DNA of 9,356 nt from positions 1 through 9,356 of the forward strand of contig WGBB01000003.1 in assembly GCA_015494505.1 (NCBI GenBank). Direction: 5' to 3'. Of the stretch, positions 1 to 7,318 are shown piece after piece. A program made the translations under genes and the position numbers. How positions within the stretch are numbered: the first letter of the stretch is position 1; each line of letters starts with the position of its first letter. The DNA comes from Nitratiruptor sp. (GTDB lineage: Bacteria; Campylobacterota; Campylobacteria; Campylobacterales; Nitratiruptoraceae). The notes beneath the pieces are model-generated. The model did no database searches and was not told the origin of the DNA. It saw only the letters and a list, made by a program, of their open reading frames with translations.

Positions 1-2
1 GT

Positions 3-620
3 TTCATCCGCGGAGAGAAGGTCTTTGCGAGACTGCGCGAGATAGTGGGCGAGCGCAAAATCGAGGAGCTGCCTATCAAGTTCACCGCCGTAGCTACGGA
101 CATCAAGAAAAACAAAGAGGTGTGGTTTCAAAAAGGCGACCTGCTGCTGGCCATCCGTGCATCCATCTCCATCCCCTCTTTTTTTACGCCCGTAGAGTAC
201 GACGGGATGCTTCTGGTCGACGGCGGCGTGCTCAATCCTCTGCCGGTAGCCCCCACGATGAGCGACCATAGCGATGCCACCATCGCCGTGAATCTCTATG
301 GTGATGCACCCAAGCCGAAAATCGCCGTCCCTTCCAAAGAGAGTGAGCGCAAGAAGCGGCTCGAAAAGGCCAAAACCAAGCTCAAAAATCAGCTCGCCGC
401 ACTCGTAAAAGATGATGCGGAGTTTAGTATGTTCGATATTATGGATATGAGTTTCGATACGATGCAGCGCACACTCACGCGCTATCGTCTGGCCGCCTAC
501 CCACCGGACCATTTGATAGAAATATCCAAAGATATCTGCGGCACCTACGACTTTCACAAGGCATACGAAGTGATAGAGGCCGGAAGGCTCGCAGCGAAGG
601 AGTTTTTGGCGCGTTTATGA
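3..620 (+). CDS. Patatin-like phospholipase, C-terminal part (5' end outside window)
   Basis: The reading frame is open from base 3, so the gene starts before the window. A GTG at 45 lies inside the conserved fold and is unlikely to be the start. About 205 residues are visible. They match the second half of bacterial RssA/NTE-type patatin hydrolases, which cleave acyl esters of (phospho)lipids with a Ser-Asp dyad. The stretch around VATDI, the run RASISIPSFFTPV and then LVDGGVLNPLPV (Asp codon at 219-221) are typical. The DGG motif supplies the catalytic Asp. The GxSxG nucleophile and oxyanion loop would lie upstream and cannot be checked. The tail (about codons 100-190 after base 45) is charged and helical. 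It ends in a TGA that overlaps the TAA of the convergent channel gene by 6 bp, leaving no room for a terminator. The family is confident; the substrate is unknown. Confidence 0.88.
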   Translation, partial: FIRGEKVFARLREIVGERKIEELPIKFTAVATDIKKNKEVWFQKGDLLLAIRASISIPSFFTPVEYDGMLLVDGGVLNPLPVAPTMSDHSDATIAVNLYGDAPKPKIAVPSKESERKKRLEKAKTKLKNQLAALVKDDAEFSMFDIMDMSFDTMQRTLTRYRLAAYPPDHLIEISKDICGTYDFHKAYEVIEAGRLAAKEFLARL

Positions 621-2321
621 AGCTTTTTTTCGCTCCAAGAGTGCGAAAACTCCTACACTTTGCTCTTTGCCCGTCATTGCGTAGCAGAGTTCGTAGTAGT
701 TGTTGATGATATACTCAAAATCGCTGCGCGCCTCTTCGTCGCAGGCCACAAGAAGCGAGCAGCCACAGCGCACCTCTAAGGTGTCCTCCGGCATCAAGAT
801 AGTCTGGCGCCCCTCCTCATCCTCATAGTGGTACATCAAAAAGAGGATGCGGTTTTTCTTGCGATAGTCGGCTCGTGAGCGGCGCAGCACTTCAAGCGTG
901 ATGCGCTCACCTTTTTCGAGAAGTTTACACAGTGCATAGGCTGTCTCTTCGGTGATGGTTATTTCGAATACGTCGGGATTTTTGCCTATCGTGGCGCTGA
1001 GTTTGCCTACCACGTTCATCGCCCAGGTGTTATCTTTGTGGTGAATCATACGGATGAAGCGGTTGGCCATCGGTTTGGCGATGAAGTTATAGGTGTATTT
1101 GGCGAGGATGCGCTCGAGGATGTAGATTTTGTCGATGCGGGCGGACTTGAAAACGCTGATATCTTCGAGGCTGTTTTCGCGGGCGATGGTGTAGATGGCG
1201 GGATTGAGCTTTTTGGCGGTGGAGAGGATGGTGAGGTTTATCATATCATCCTTAGTAGCGGCGATGATACAGCTCGCATCCTTTATCCCGGCTTTGACTA
1301 GGATGTCGATATCTTCGGCATCGCCGTAGATGGCGCTCTGCTTGCGCTTTTTATATTCGCTCGATTTGATATCGATAAAGACATACTCTATCTTCGCACG
1401 CTCCAGGGCCTGGGCGAGGGCCCTTCCCATTCGTCCCGCACCGCAGATGATATATTTGCCGCGGGGCAAAAATTCGCGCTTGCGGATGCGCAGGATATGC
1501 CCGAAAATCCACATCTCCAAAAGCCAGATGTAGGGTGCGGTGATTTCGAAGTAGAGCCTATCGGAGATGATTTTGAAGGGGTCTTCGATATGGCGGATGC
1601 CGATGTTGCGCAAGTGCTCCGTATTGTCTTTGGTGGTGGATTTGACGATGATATTGATCTTTTTGTTGAGCAGTTTGCACATCAGCGCGATTTTGGCATT
1701 TTTCACATCATCTTCGAAGAGTATCACCACCGCTTGGCAGAGCTTGTGGTGGATACCGGCGAGCTTGAGGGTTTCGGGTTTGGTGGTGTCGGCGCTGATA
1801 GCGGGCACTTCCGGGATGAAGTTTTCCAGCTCTATCTCTTCGATTTTTGCCTCATCCTTGTCCACCACCACGGTGCGGATACCGTCGCGGCTGAGGCGCT
1901 GGATGATCTCTTTTGTGACGTTGTTGTAGCCGAGCACTATGATGAAGGGTTCGGTGAGTTTGTTGACTTTAGAGCGAAAGCGTGCGATGGCCAGCTCGCG
2001 AGCCAGTTTTTTGTCCTGAATCAGAGCGATAATGTTCCCGATGCCGTAGAACCACCCTACCACCGTCAGATAGATACAGAAGCTCACCCAAAGCCGCTGG
2101 GGATAGGTGAAGGTGTAGGGTGCTTCGCCAAAGCCGATGGTGGTGGCCATATAGCTGACGAAGTAGAAGGCATCGAAGAAGTTCATATAGTAGACATTAC
2201 CCTTGTCATCCACACCGGGGATGAGGGTCATGCCAAGAATCGAGATGGAGAAGGTGATGATGATGACTAAAAAAGGGATCCTCATCCGATGGATGATGAT
2301 CCATGCACTATTGGATTCCAT
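615..2321 (-). CDS. Two-TM potassium channel with tandem RCK (TrkA-N/C) domains
   Basis: The 568-residue protein has a short cytoplasmic N-terminus, TM1 (about 15-35), a pore helix and filter TTIGFGE (60-66), and TM2 (about 78-101). Two cytoplasmic RCK-type Rossmann domains follow (about 125-245 and 288-420), then a TrkA-C-like tail (about 440-530). It should conduct K+ across the inner membrane under control of a ligand bound by the RCK ring. The filter is TIGFG rather than TVGYG, a conservative variant. RCK2 carries a clean GxGxxG (GAGRMG, 294-299). RCK1 has GYNNVT (131-136) instead, more like the GWSEST of MthK, so the two domains may bind different ligands. The ATG is supported by an AAGG about 5 nt upstream, inside the end of the preceding gene. 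That gene stops 2 bp before this start, which implies co-transcription and probably coupled translation. Confidence 0.9.
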   Translation of the reverse strand: MESNSAWIIIHRMRIPFLVIIITFSISILGMTLIPGVDDKGNVYYMNFFDAFYFVSYMATTIGFGEAPYTFTYPQRLWVSFCIYLTVVGWFYGIGNIIALIQDKKLARELAIARFRSKVNKLTEPFIIVLGYNNVTKEIIQRLSRDGIRTVVVDKDEAKIEEIELENFIPEVPAISADTTKPETLKLAGIHHKLCQAVVILFEDDVKNAKIALMCKLLNKKINIIVKSTTKDNTEHLRNIGIRHIEDPFKIISDRLYFEITAPYIWLLEMWIFGHILRIRKREFLPRGKYIICGAGRMGRALAQALERAKIEYVFIDIKSSEYKKRKQSAIYGDAEDIDILVKAGIKDASCIIAATKDDMINLTILSTAKKLNPAIYTIARENSLEDISVFKSARIDKIYILERILAKYTYNFIAKPMANRFIRMIHHKDNTWAMNVVGKLSATIGKNPDVFEITITEETAYALCKLLEKGERITLEVLRRSRADYRKKNRILFLMYHYEDEEGRQTILMPEDTLEVRCGCSLLVACDEEARSDFEYIINNYYELCYAMTGKEQSVGVFALLERKKAS

Positions 2322-2323
2322 GC

Positions 2324-2704
2324 TTACCTTTTGGACTTGAGGGTATCACCGACAAAGAGCAGCACCGAGACGATGTTGGCCAGCAACGCACCGCCGCTCA
2401 TAGAGACGATGGCTACGGTAGCTTCGAGATCAAGGTGCCCGAGTCCATAGACCGCCAGTGCCCAGACGCTGGCTGCGCCGATAAGCTGGATGTCGGCTAC
2501 GAGGCTGGTGGCCAGTAGTACGGAGCCTAGCTGCGTCTTGTCTCCCAGCTTGAGGATAGTGGCGATGAGATTCACCACGATAGCCGCGAAGAGCTCATAC
2601 TTGCTGTGATACTCCAGATTCGACGGATCACCGTAGAAAAAACCGAAGTTGGTCGTCATGGCGAGGATGAAGAAGAAGCCGCTGATTACTTTTTGGATGT
2701 TCAT
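2324..2704 (-). CDS. Small integral membrane protein, DUF6394-like
   Basis: This 126-residue, very hydrophobic protein has about four membrane segments (about 5-23, 37-55, 59-86 and 92-119), short polar loops and a basic C-terminus (LKSKR). The conserved-looking core, with NFGFF near residue 19, GDP at 25-27, YELFAAIVVNLIATILK and LLATSLVADIQLIGAA, is what I remember of the uncharacterised DUF6394 family of Campylobacterota. That match is from memory, without a search. No catalytic motif is visible. The start is firm: AAAGGAG lies 4 nt before the ATG. It is the first gene of a leftward pair with the K+ channel (2-bp gap). A role as channel partner, chaperone or ion-related membrane protein is possible, but only inferred from this pairing. 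Confidence 0.8.
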   Translation of the reverse strand: MNIQKVISGFFFILAMTTNFGFFYGDPSNLEYHSKYELFAAIVVNLIATILKLGDKTQLGSVLLATSLVADIQLIGAASVWALAVYGLGHLDLEATVAIVSMSGGALLANIVSVLLFVGDTLKSKR

Positions 2705-2763
2705 ACCACTCCTTTGGGATTAGTGTAGAATGTCAATACTTATAGTTCAATTAAAGGCTAGCA
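2705..2763. promoter_or_regulatory. Divergent promoter region between the DUF6394-like gene and the NUDIX gene
   Basis: This 59-bp AT-rich gap must hold control signals for both directions. Leftward, TTGAAC (2750-2745), a 17-nt spacer and TACACT (2727-2722) form a sigma70-like pair, giving a very short leader before the AAAGGAG at 2715-2709. TATAAG at 2744-2739 is an alternative leftward -10. Rightward, TATAGT (2741-2746) is a good -10 without a clear -35, followed by the NUDIX ribosome site AAAGG at 2753-2757, 6 nt before its ATG. The rightward -10 and the alternative leftward -10 overlap, so the two promoters could exclude each other. No operator palindrome is evident. Confidence 0.45.
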
Positions 2764-3216
2764 ATGAAGCGCAGCGCCGGTATCTTGCCCTATCGCTTTC
2801 GTGCAGGGAAGTTGCAGGTTTTTTTGGGACATCTGGGAGGTCCCTTTTGGGCAAAAAAGCGTCGCAGCTGGGGGATTATCAAAGGCGAGATAGAAGAGGG
2901 TGAGACGCCTTTGCAAGCGGCCAAGCGCGAGTTTTTCGAAGAGACGGGACAGCAGGTGGAGGGAGAGTTTATCGACCTGGGCGAATCGTGCACGAAAAAT
3001 AAGTGCAATCACATCTTCGCCATCCAAAAAGAGCTCGAAGAAAAGGCTCGCTCCAATGCAGTGCATCTGCGCATAGGCGAAAGAGAGCTCACCTTTCCCG
3101 AAATAGATAGGGTGCGCTGGATGGATATGGATGAAGCCAAAGAGCGCATCATCGTCTCACAGCTGCCGTTTTTGGAGCGTTTAGTGCAGATCGTCGAGGC
3201 TAGCGAGAGGTCGTGA
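2764..3216 (+). CDS. NUDIX hydrolase
   Basis: This 150-residue soluble protein is of normal size for a single-domain NUDIX enzyme, a family that hydrolyses nucleoside diphosphates linked to another moiety using Mg2+. The Nudix box spans residues 41-63: G41, E47, then REFFEETG at 55-62 with the metal-binding glutamates E56, E59 and E60. The last position, normally aliphatic, is Gln63. Upstream, SAGILPYR and GGPFWAKK (25-32) resemble a proteobacterial MutT-like subgroup in which GGPFWAKKD-type stretches precede the box. The start is supported by AAAGG 6 nt upstream. The gene stands alone on the plus strand. Its final 12 codons overlap, in antisense, the end of the GGDEF-EAL gene. The substrate cannot be told from sequence. 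Confidence 0.9.
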   Translation: MKRSAGILPYRFRAGKLQVFLGHLGGPFWAKKRRSWGIIKGEIEEGETPLQAAKREFFEETGQQVEGEFIDLGESCTKNKCNHIFAIQKELEEKARSNAVHLRIGERELTFPEIDRVRWMDMDEAKERIIVSQLPFLERLVQIVEASERS

Positions 3217-5052
3217 GAGGTAAAAGCCCTGAGCGTAGTCGAAGCCTAGGTCGCGAAGTATCTCGAAAATCTCTCTATTTTCTACAAATTCCGCTACGGT
3301 GGCGATGCCGTTTTCTTTGGCAAAGAGCATGATGGCTTTGGTCATAGAAAGGGAGATTTTGGATTCCGGGAGCTCGCGAATCAAGGAGCCGTCTACTTTG
3401 AGGATATCGATAGGCAGATGGCGAAAGATTTCGAAGTTGGAGTAGCCGCTGCCAAAGTCGTCGATGGCGATAGCTATGCCGAGCTCCTTAAATCGATGCA
3501 GCCTTTCGCGCATGGCGTCGGGGTCTTCGATAATTTCGTTTTCTAAAAGCTCTATTGTCAGATAGTGTGCGAGCTCGCTGTTTTTTTGGAGTGTTTCGAG
3601 GATGTTTTGGTATATAACGTTGTCGGAAATATCGGAGAAATTGAGATTGACGCTAATAGGCTTGCGATACTTGTCTATGGCACTAAAAACCACTTCCAAG
3701 ACTTTTTTAGTAAGCTGCGTATAGACGGTAGTAAAGGCGATCTGCTCCAAAAACTCTCCCGGAAAGATGATTTTGCCGTTTACTTCTAGGCGCACGAGCG
3801 CCTCATATTTGACCGGTTTTTTCGTGGCGATGTTATAAATCGGCTGGTAGTGGCAAAAGAGTCTGTCGTTTTCGATAGCCTCTTTTACCATACTAATCAT
3901 TTCGTCGCCCTCTTTCTTGAGGGCTTCCTCTTTATAGGAGATGCGGTTACGGCCCCCACGTTTGGCGCTGTAGAGCTGTTCGTCGGCATTTTTGATAGCC
4001 TCTTTTATGGTGCGATAGCGTTGAGGATGAAGCGTCACGCCGATAGAGACCGTCACTTTGATGGGATGACCGTCAAAGATGAATTTGGCCTGTTCGAAAG
4101 TGGTGCGAATGCGTTCTGCGATTTTGAGTACGTCTGCATCGCTTGCGGGATGTTTCAAAAAGACGAGAAACTCTTCTCCGCCGTAGCGAATGATGACATC
4201 GTCGTCACGAAGGGAGGCTTTGATGGTATTGGCGGCTTGCTTGAGGATGAAATCACCTGCTTTGTGGCCGTAGTTGTCGTTGATTTTTTTGAAGTGGTCG
4301 ATATCTATCATGAGTATCGCGTAGTTATGGGGATCGAGGTTGTCGACGAATCCTTTCATAAAGGTGCGGTTGTAGACGTTGGTGAGAGGGTCCGTGATGG
4401 CGCGTTTTTTGGTCACGAGATAGAGATAGAGCTGATAGAGTAGCACCAAAACGAGCAAGACGAACGCTATAAAGATATACAAAAATATATCGCGCAAGGG
4501 TGAGAGCACTTCACCGATAGTCCTAGGAAGTGCACTCGTAAAATCGATGGCTAGTATCGCTTCGACACGGTTGCCGAAATGGAGGGGATGGAGGTAGGTA
4601 ATTGCTAGAAATTGCGAGTCTTTGTGGCTGATGATTTGATCTTCGCCGCTTTTATATGCTCTATCCCACATGGGGATGTCTACATCGAGCTTTTGGTCGA
4701 AAAAGCCCTTGTCTTCATGGCTGCCGTCTAGCAAGTAGCGATAACGCCCATGCGGGTCGCGGTAGAGCACGTAGATATAGCGATGCGGGTCCGCAGCAGC
4801 GATTTCTAGGGCGTTTTGGAGTTTGAGGCGCAGTTTTTCGTCGGCTTTGAGTGTTTTGTAGATATCATAGCTTAGATAGCGGTGGAGGTAGGTGTCGATG
4901 TTGCGCGCGATAGCTTTGACATGGCTGAGAAAAAGTTTGTTGAGATTGTCGCTGAGGTGCTCTTGGGTATCGTATGTTTTGATATAGAGATATCCTACGA
5001 GCGAAAAGATAAAAGCGACGAATATGAGAGCTACTTTTCCTACGCTTTTCAC
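3181..5052 (-). CDS. Membrane-bound bifunctional diguanylate cyclase/phosphodiesterase (GGDEF-EAL)
   Basis: The 623-residue protein makes and/or breaks c-di-GMP. TM1 (about 5-24) and TM2 (about 186-212) flank a periplasmic sensor of about 160 residues that looks Cache/PAS-like (RYIYVLYRDP near 91-100, and a later strand EAILAIDF). The GGDEF domain follows (about 219-373), with DPLTNVYNR at 221-229, the metal site DIDHFK near 250-255 and the active-site GGEEF at 291-295. An RxxD I-site (R282-D285) lies exactly five residues before it. The EAL domain (about 380-620) has EALVR at 417-421, an NLNFSD segment, IELLENE, DDFGSGYSN at 531-539, KVDGS and the late VAEFVEN and QGFYLSRP motifs. Both halves therefore look catalytically competent. 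The start is GTG, overlapping the TGA of the preceding gene as GTGA, with GAGG just upstream. It is the last gene of the leftward run and ends inside the NUDIX gene. Confidence 0.95.
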   Translation of the reverse strand: MKSVGKVALIFVAFIFSLVGYLYIKTYDTQEHLSDNLNKLFLSHVKAIARNIDTYLHRYLSYDIYKTLKADEKLRLKLQNALEIAAADPHRYIYVLYRDPHGRYRYLLDGSHEDKGFFDQKLDVDIPMWDRAYKSGEDQIISHKDSQFLAITYLHPLHFGNRVEAILAIDFTSALPRTIGEVLSPLRDIFLYIFIAFVLLVLVLLYQLYLYLVTKKRAITDPLTNVYNRTFMKGFVDNLDPHNYAILMIDIDHFKKINDNYGHKAGDFILKQAANTIKASLRDDDVIIRYGGEEFLVFLKHPASDADVLKIAERIRTTFEQAKFIFDGHPIKVTVSIGVTLHPQRYRTIKEAIKNADEQLYSAKRGGRNRISYKEEALKKEGDEMISMVKEAIENDRLFCHYQPIYNIATKKPVKYEALVRLEVNGKIIFPGEFLEQIAFTTVYTQLTKKVLEVVFSAIDKYRKPISVNLNFSDISDNVIYQNILETLQKNSELAHYLTIELLENEIIEDPDAMRERLHRFKELGIAIAIDDFGSGYSNFEIFRHLPIDILKVDGSLIRELPESKISLSMTKAIMLFAKENGIATVAEFVENREIFEILRDLGFDYAQGFYLSRPLASLDDLH

Positions 5053-5471
5053 GGCCTATCCTCGATATATTTGGAAAAATCACTCGGCAGTTGGATATTG
5101 TGGGCTTGGAGGTTTTTGCGCAAAAAGATGATATTGGGGCGCCCTTTTTGCCAAAAAAATCCTCCGATGGCTTCGTTTTGGGTCTTGAGCAGCAGTGGGT
5201 AGGAGCCTACGAAGACGATGCAGTTTTTGCAATGTCGTAAAGCTTTGTGCTCGTGAAATAAAAAGAGCGCATCGGCTTGCTCGGCTTCTGGCACTACTAT
5301 GACGCGTCCGATATGGCTAAAAAGCTCCCGTTTTTTCGTATCATCGACCCAGACCCTCACGATACTCTTTTTAGGAAAAATTGCTTGGATAATGAGTCCG
5401 TATATCTGTTCTTCGACACCGGCTGCCAATGTTGCAAGGGCAAGTGCGATGAGTAACGCCGCTTTTTTCAA
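5049..5471 (-). CDS. Small exported protein, YfiR-like (tentative)
   Basis: The 140-residue protein begins with a clear signal peptide (MKKAALLIALALATLAAG, cleavage near residues 17-20), so the mature form of about 120 residues is periplasmic. The last part, AIGGFFWQKGRPNIIFL (101-117) followed by a short amphipathic segment, recalls the closing G-x-I-x-F and N-x-x-A pattern of YfiR/DUF4154 proteins, which bind and restrain membrane diguanylate cyclases in the periplasm. This similarity is weak and judged by eye. The only two cysteines form HCKNC (C81, C84), a possible disulfide. The start is TTG: it overlaps the TGA of the receptor gene as TTGA, has GGAG 8 nt upstream, and no Met occurs in the mature region to offer another start. 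It sits between the receptor and the GGDEF-EAL gene with 4-bp overlaps on both sides. If it is not YfiR-like, it is an unassigned periplasmic protein. Confidence 0.6.
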   Translation of the reverse strand: MKKAALLIALALATLAAGVEEQIYGLIIQAIFPKKSIVRVWVDDTKKRELFSHIGRVIVVPEAEQADALFLFHEHKALRHCKNCIVFVGSYPLLLKTQNEAIGGFFWQKGRPNIIFLRKNLQAHNIQLPSDFSKYIEDRP

Positions 5472-7318
5472 AACGTATACTCCATATTGGCGATGAATCG
5501 TCTGTCATACACCCCGATGGCTGATCGGATGCTACCGTAGGCCTGTTTGAAGCCGGTGTCGAAGAGGTTTTGGGCTTTGAGCCCGAAGGTGAGGTCCTTC
5601 GTATAGTGGTAGCGCAACGCCAGGGTATAGTCTAGAGAGTGTTTGACCCCGACTGTGAGTGTAGGCAGGGTGTAATCGTATCCGTTTTTATAGAGAAGCT
5701 CGTTGTAAATATCGAGCTTGCCAAGAGTATGTATAGTTCGCAAGTTTATCTGCAAGTCGGGTGAAATGTGTCTGTCGGAGTTGTCGCCTTTGACGATGTC
5801 AAACATGATTTTATCTTCGCCGTTATCGTAGGCGTAATTGAGTTCAAAAAAGCTAAAGTAGATTTTGTCGCTTTTATTGTAAAAACCTCTGCTCGGATGG
5901 TAGGTAATGTAGTTTTTTACCTTTTTGGTACCTCCTTTGAGTTTAAAAGTATGAGGGCCTTTTTTGTAGATTCCCCCAAGCACAAACATTTGGAGATTTG
6001 GGAATTTGAGGTCGGGATTGGTGCGCAACGGTACATTGTCACGGGAATAGAGGCTAAAAAATTGCGCAGGGATGTAGGTATCGGTAAAAAAACCTTTGAG
6101 CTGCCAAGAGCCGATATTTTTTATCAGACCTATGCGCACTATTTTTTCGTTATGGTCTTTGACGCTGTGGGCAAAACGGTAAAAATCTCCTTTAAGAGAG
6201 AGGATGAGGAGAGTGTCGGGGTCGAAATTGAAACTGTTTTCGCCATAGAGTGAAAAGAGATTCAGATGTGTGGTGGTACTATTGCGATAGCCGTCGAAAT
6301 TGCCGCAGCTCTCATACCCTTTATATTTAAAAAATCCTCCCAAAAGCAAGGAGTTGTTTTGTGTTTTTATGTGCTTTTTGAAATTGAGTGAAGCGATGGT
6401 GTCGTTGAATTTGATACGATAGTAGTTCACGAGGCCTCGTGTCGTGGGTGTGCCTACCGCATCTTCGTAAACTCGGGCATAGCGGAGCTTGTCTAGGGAG
6501 AGGCTGATATCGGTGCCTAGTATTTTGGTATCGGCTTTGAAGTAGGTGTGGTGGGCGTGCAGGCCGCCGCCTGTAGGCTCTGCGCTACGCCCATAGCCCA
6601 AAAAGGGGTCTTTTGCCAGGTTGTAATGTGCTGCTTCGAGGGAGTAGGCAGGCGTTTGCAATTTCAAATAGGCTAAAAAATCTTTTTTGTCGCGAGAGAG
6701 TTTGTAGCCGTTGTGGTAGTAGTCTTTAGCGATATAGTTGTAGCCGTGCAGATACCCAAAGAGTGAGGAGTCGTCAAAGAGCTGTGCTGTATAGAGATCC
6801 AAACCGCCGCTTCCTCTATGGTCGGCGATAAGACGCAGTTTGTTGCCGAGTTCCCTATCGGGGAGCTTGGTGTACACCTTGATGACCACGAGTGCCGATT
6901 CGTCTCCAAACTCGATGGAAGAGGAGCCTTTATAGACTTCGATATGGTCGATATACTCTACCGGCATATCTCCCCAAATGAGCAAAGCGCTGCCAAAAGA
7001 TGCACTCGTGACGTCGTGGTCGTTTATATAGAGGCGAGCGATAGTGGGTGGAGCGAAAGTGGTGGAGACGAAACTAAAAAGATTGAGGTAGTTAGGCGAG
7101 AGGGTGTAGTTGAGTCCGGGGACCGTTCGCAAGATATCGCTGAGGGTATAGGCCTGCATCTTTTCTAGGTCGTCTCTAGTGTAGACATACACAAACCCCG
7201 CACTGTCAATCTTCGTGATTTTCGAAAGTTCGCTTGCACTGCGATATTGTTGTAAAAGTGCGTCGAGATTTTGGGCATAGAGTGTGAACGCCGCAAGAAG
7301 TAAAAAGATATATCGCAT
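5468..7318 (-). CDS. TonB-dependent outer-membrane receptor (plug plus barrel)
   Basis: The 616-residue protein starts with a signal peptide (1-15, cleavage after TLYA). A short linker follows, then a TonB receptor plug (about 40-150): VYTRDDLEKMQAYTLSDIL, VPGLNY, ARLYINDHDV, and YIDHIEVYKGSSSIEFG with the usual small-residue turn. The rest is alternating aromatic and polar beta-barrel sequence that ends in MEYTF with the terminal Phe needed for outer-membrane assembly. It is short for a TonB receptor (many are 650-800), so the extracellular loops should be modest. I see no STN domain and no TonB box I would defend. The ligand is unknown. The ATG is preceded by GGAG at 7 nt. The gene heads a tightly coupled trio with the exported protein and the c-di-GMP enzyme, which hints at a sensing role rather than, or besides, uptake. 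Confidence 0.88.
   Translation of the reverse strand: MRYIFLLLAAFTLYAQNLDALLQQYRSASELSKITKIDSAGFVYVYTRDDLEKMQAYTLSDILRTVPGLNYTLSPNYLNLFSFVSTTFAPPTIARLYINDHDVTSASFGSALLIWGDMPVEYIDHIEVYKGSSSIEFGDESALVVIKVYTKLPDRELGNKLRLIADHRGSGGLDLYTAQLFDDSSLFGYLHGYNYIAKDYYHNGYKLSRDKKDFLAYLKLQTPAYSLEAAHYNLAKDPFLGYGRSAEPTGGGLHAHHTYFKADTKILGTDISLSLDKLRYARVYEDAVGTPTTRGLVNYYRIKFNDTIASLNFKKHIKTQNNSLLLGGFFKYKGYESCGNFDGYRNSTTTHLNLFSLYGENSFNFDPDTLLILSLKGDFYRFAHSVKDHNEKIVRIGLIKNIGSWQLKGFFTDTYIPAQFFSLYSRDNVPLRTNPDLKFPNLQMFVLGGIYKKGPHTFKLKGGTKKVKNYITYHPSRGFYNKSDKIYFSFFELNYAYDNGEDKIMFDIVKGDNSDRHISPDLQINLRTIHTLGKLDIYNELLYKNGYDYTLPTLTVGVKHSLDYTLALRYHYTKDLTFGLKAQNLFDTGFKQAYGSIRSAIGVYDRRFIANMEYTF

Noticed and set aside
45..47. 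GTG at 45 as the start of the patatin-like gene
   Set aside because: The frame is open to the window edge with plausible family sequence before it, and the catalytic serine region must lie further upstream.
624..630. Run of seven T just after the patatin stop, as an intrinsic terminator
   Set aside because: No compact GC-rich stem precedes it. The only pairing I found (AGCGAA near 594 with TTCGCT near 629) is too distant, and the run is coding in the channel gene.
1497..2270. Long open frame (257 codons) on the plus strand inside the K+ channel gene
   Set aside because: It is antisense to a well-supported channel, has low-complexity Asp/Gly/Val-rich sequence typical of shadow frames, and shows no domain or ribosome site.
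3850..4443. Open frame of 197 codons on the plus strand inside the GGDEF-EAL gene
   Set aside because: It mirrors the GGDEF domain, whose motifs are intact on the other strand, and has no recognisable family or ribosome site.
5768..6253. Open frame of 161 codons on the plus strand inside the receptor gene
   Set aside because: It is antisense to beta-barrel coding sequence, with no domain, start signal or neighbour that supports it.
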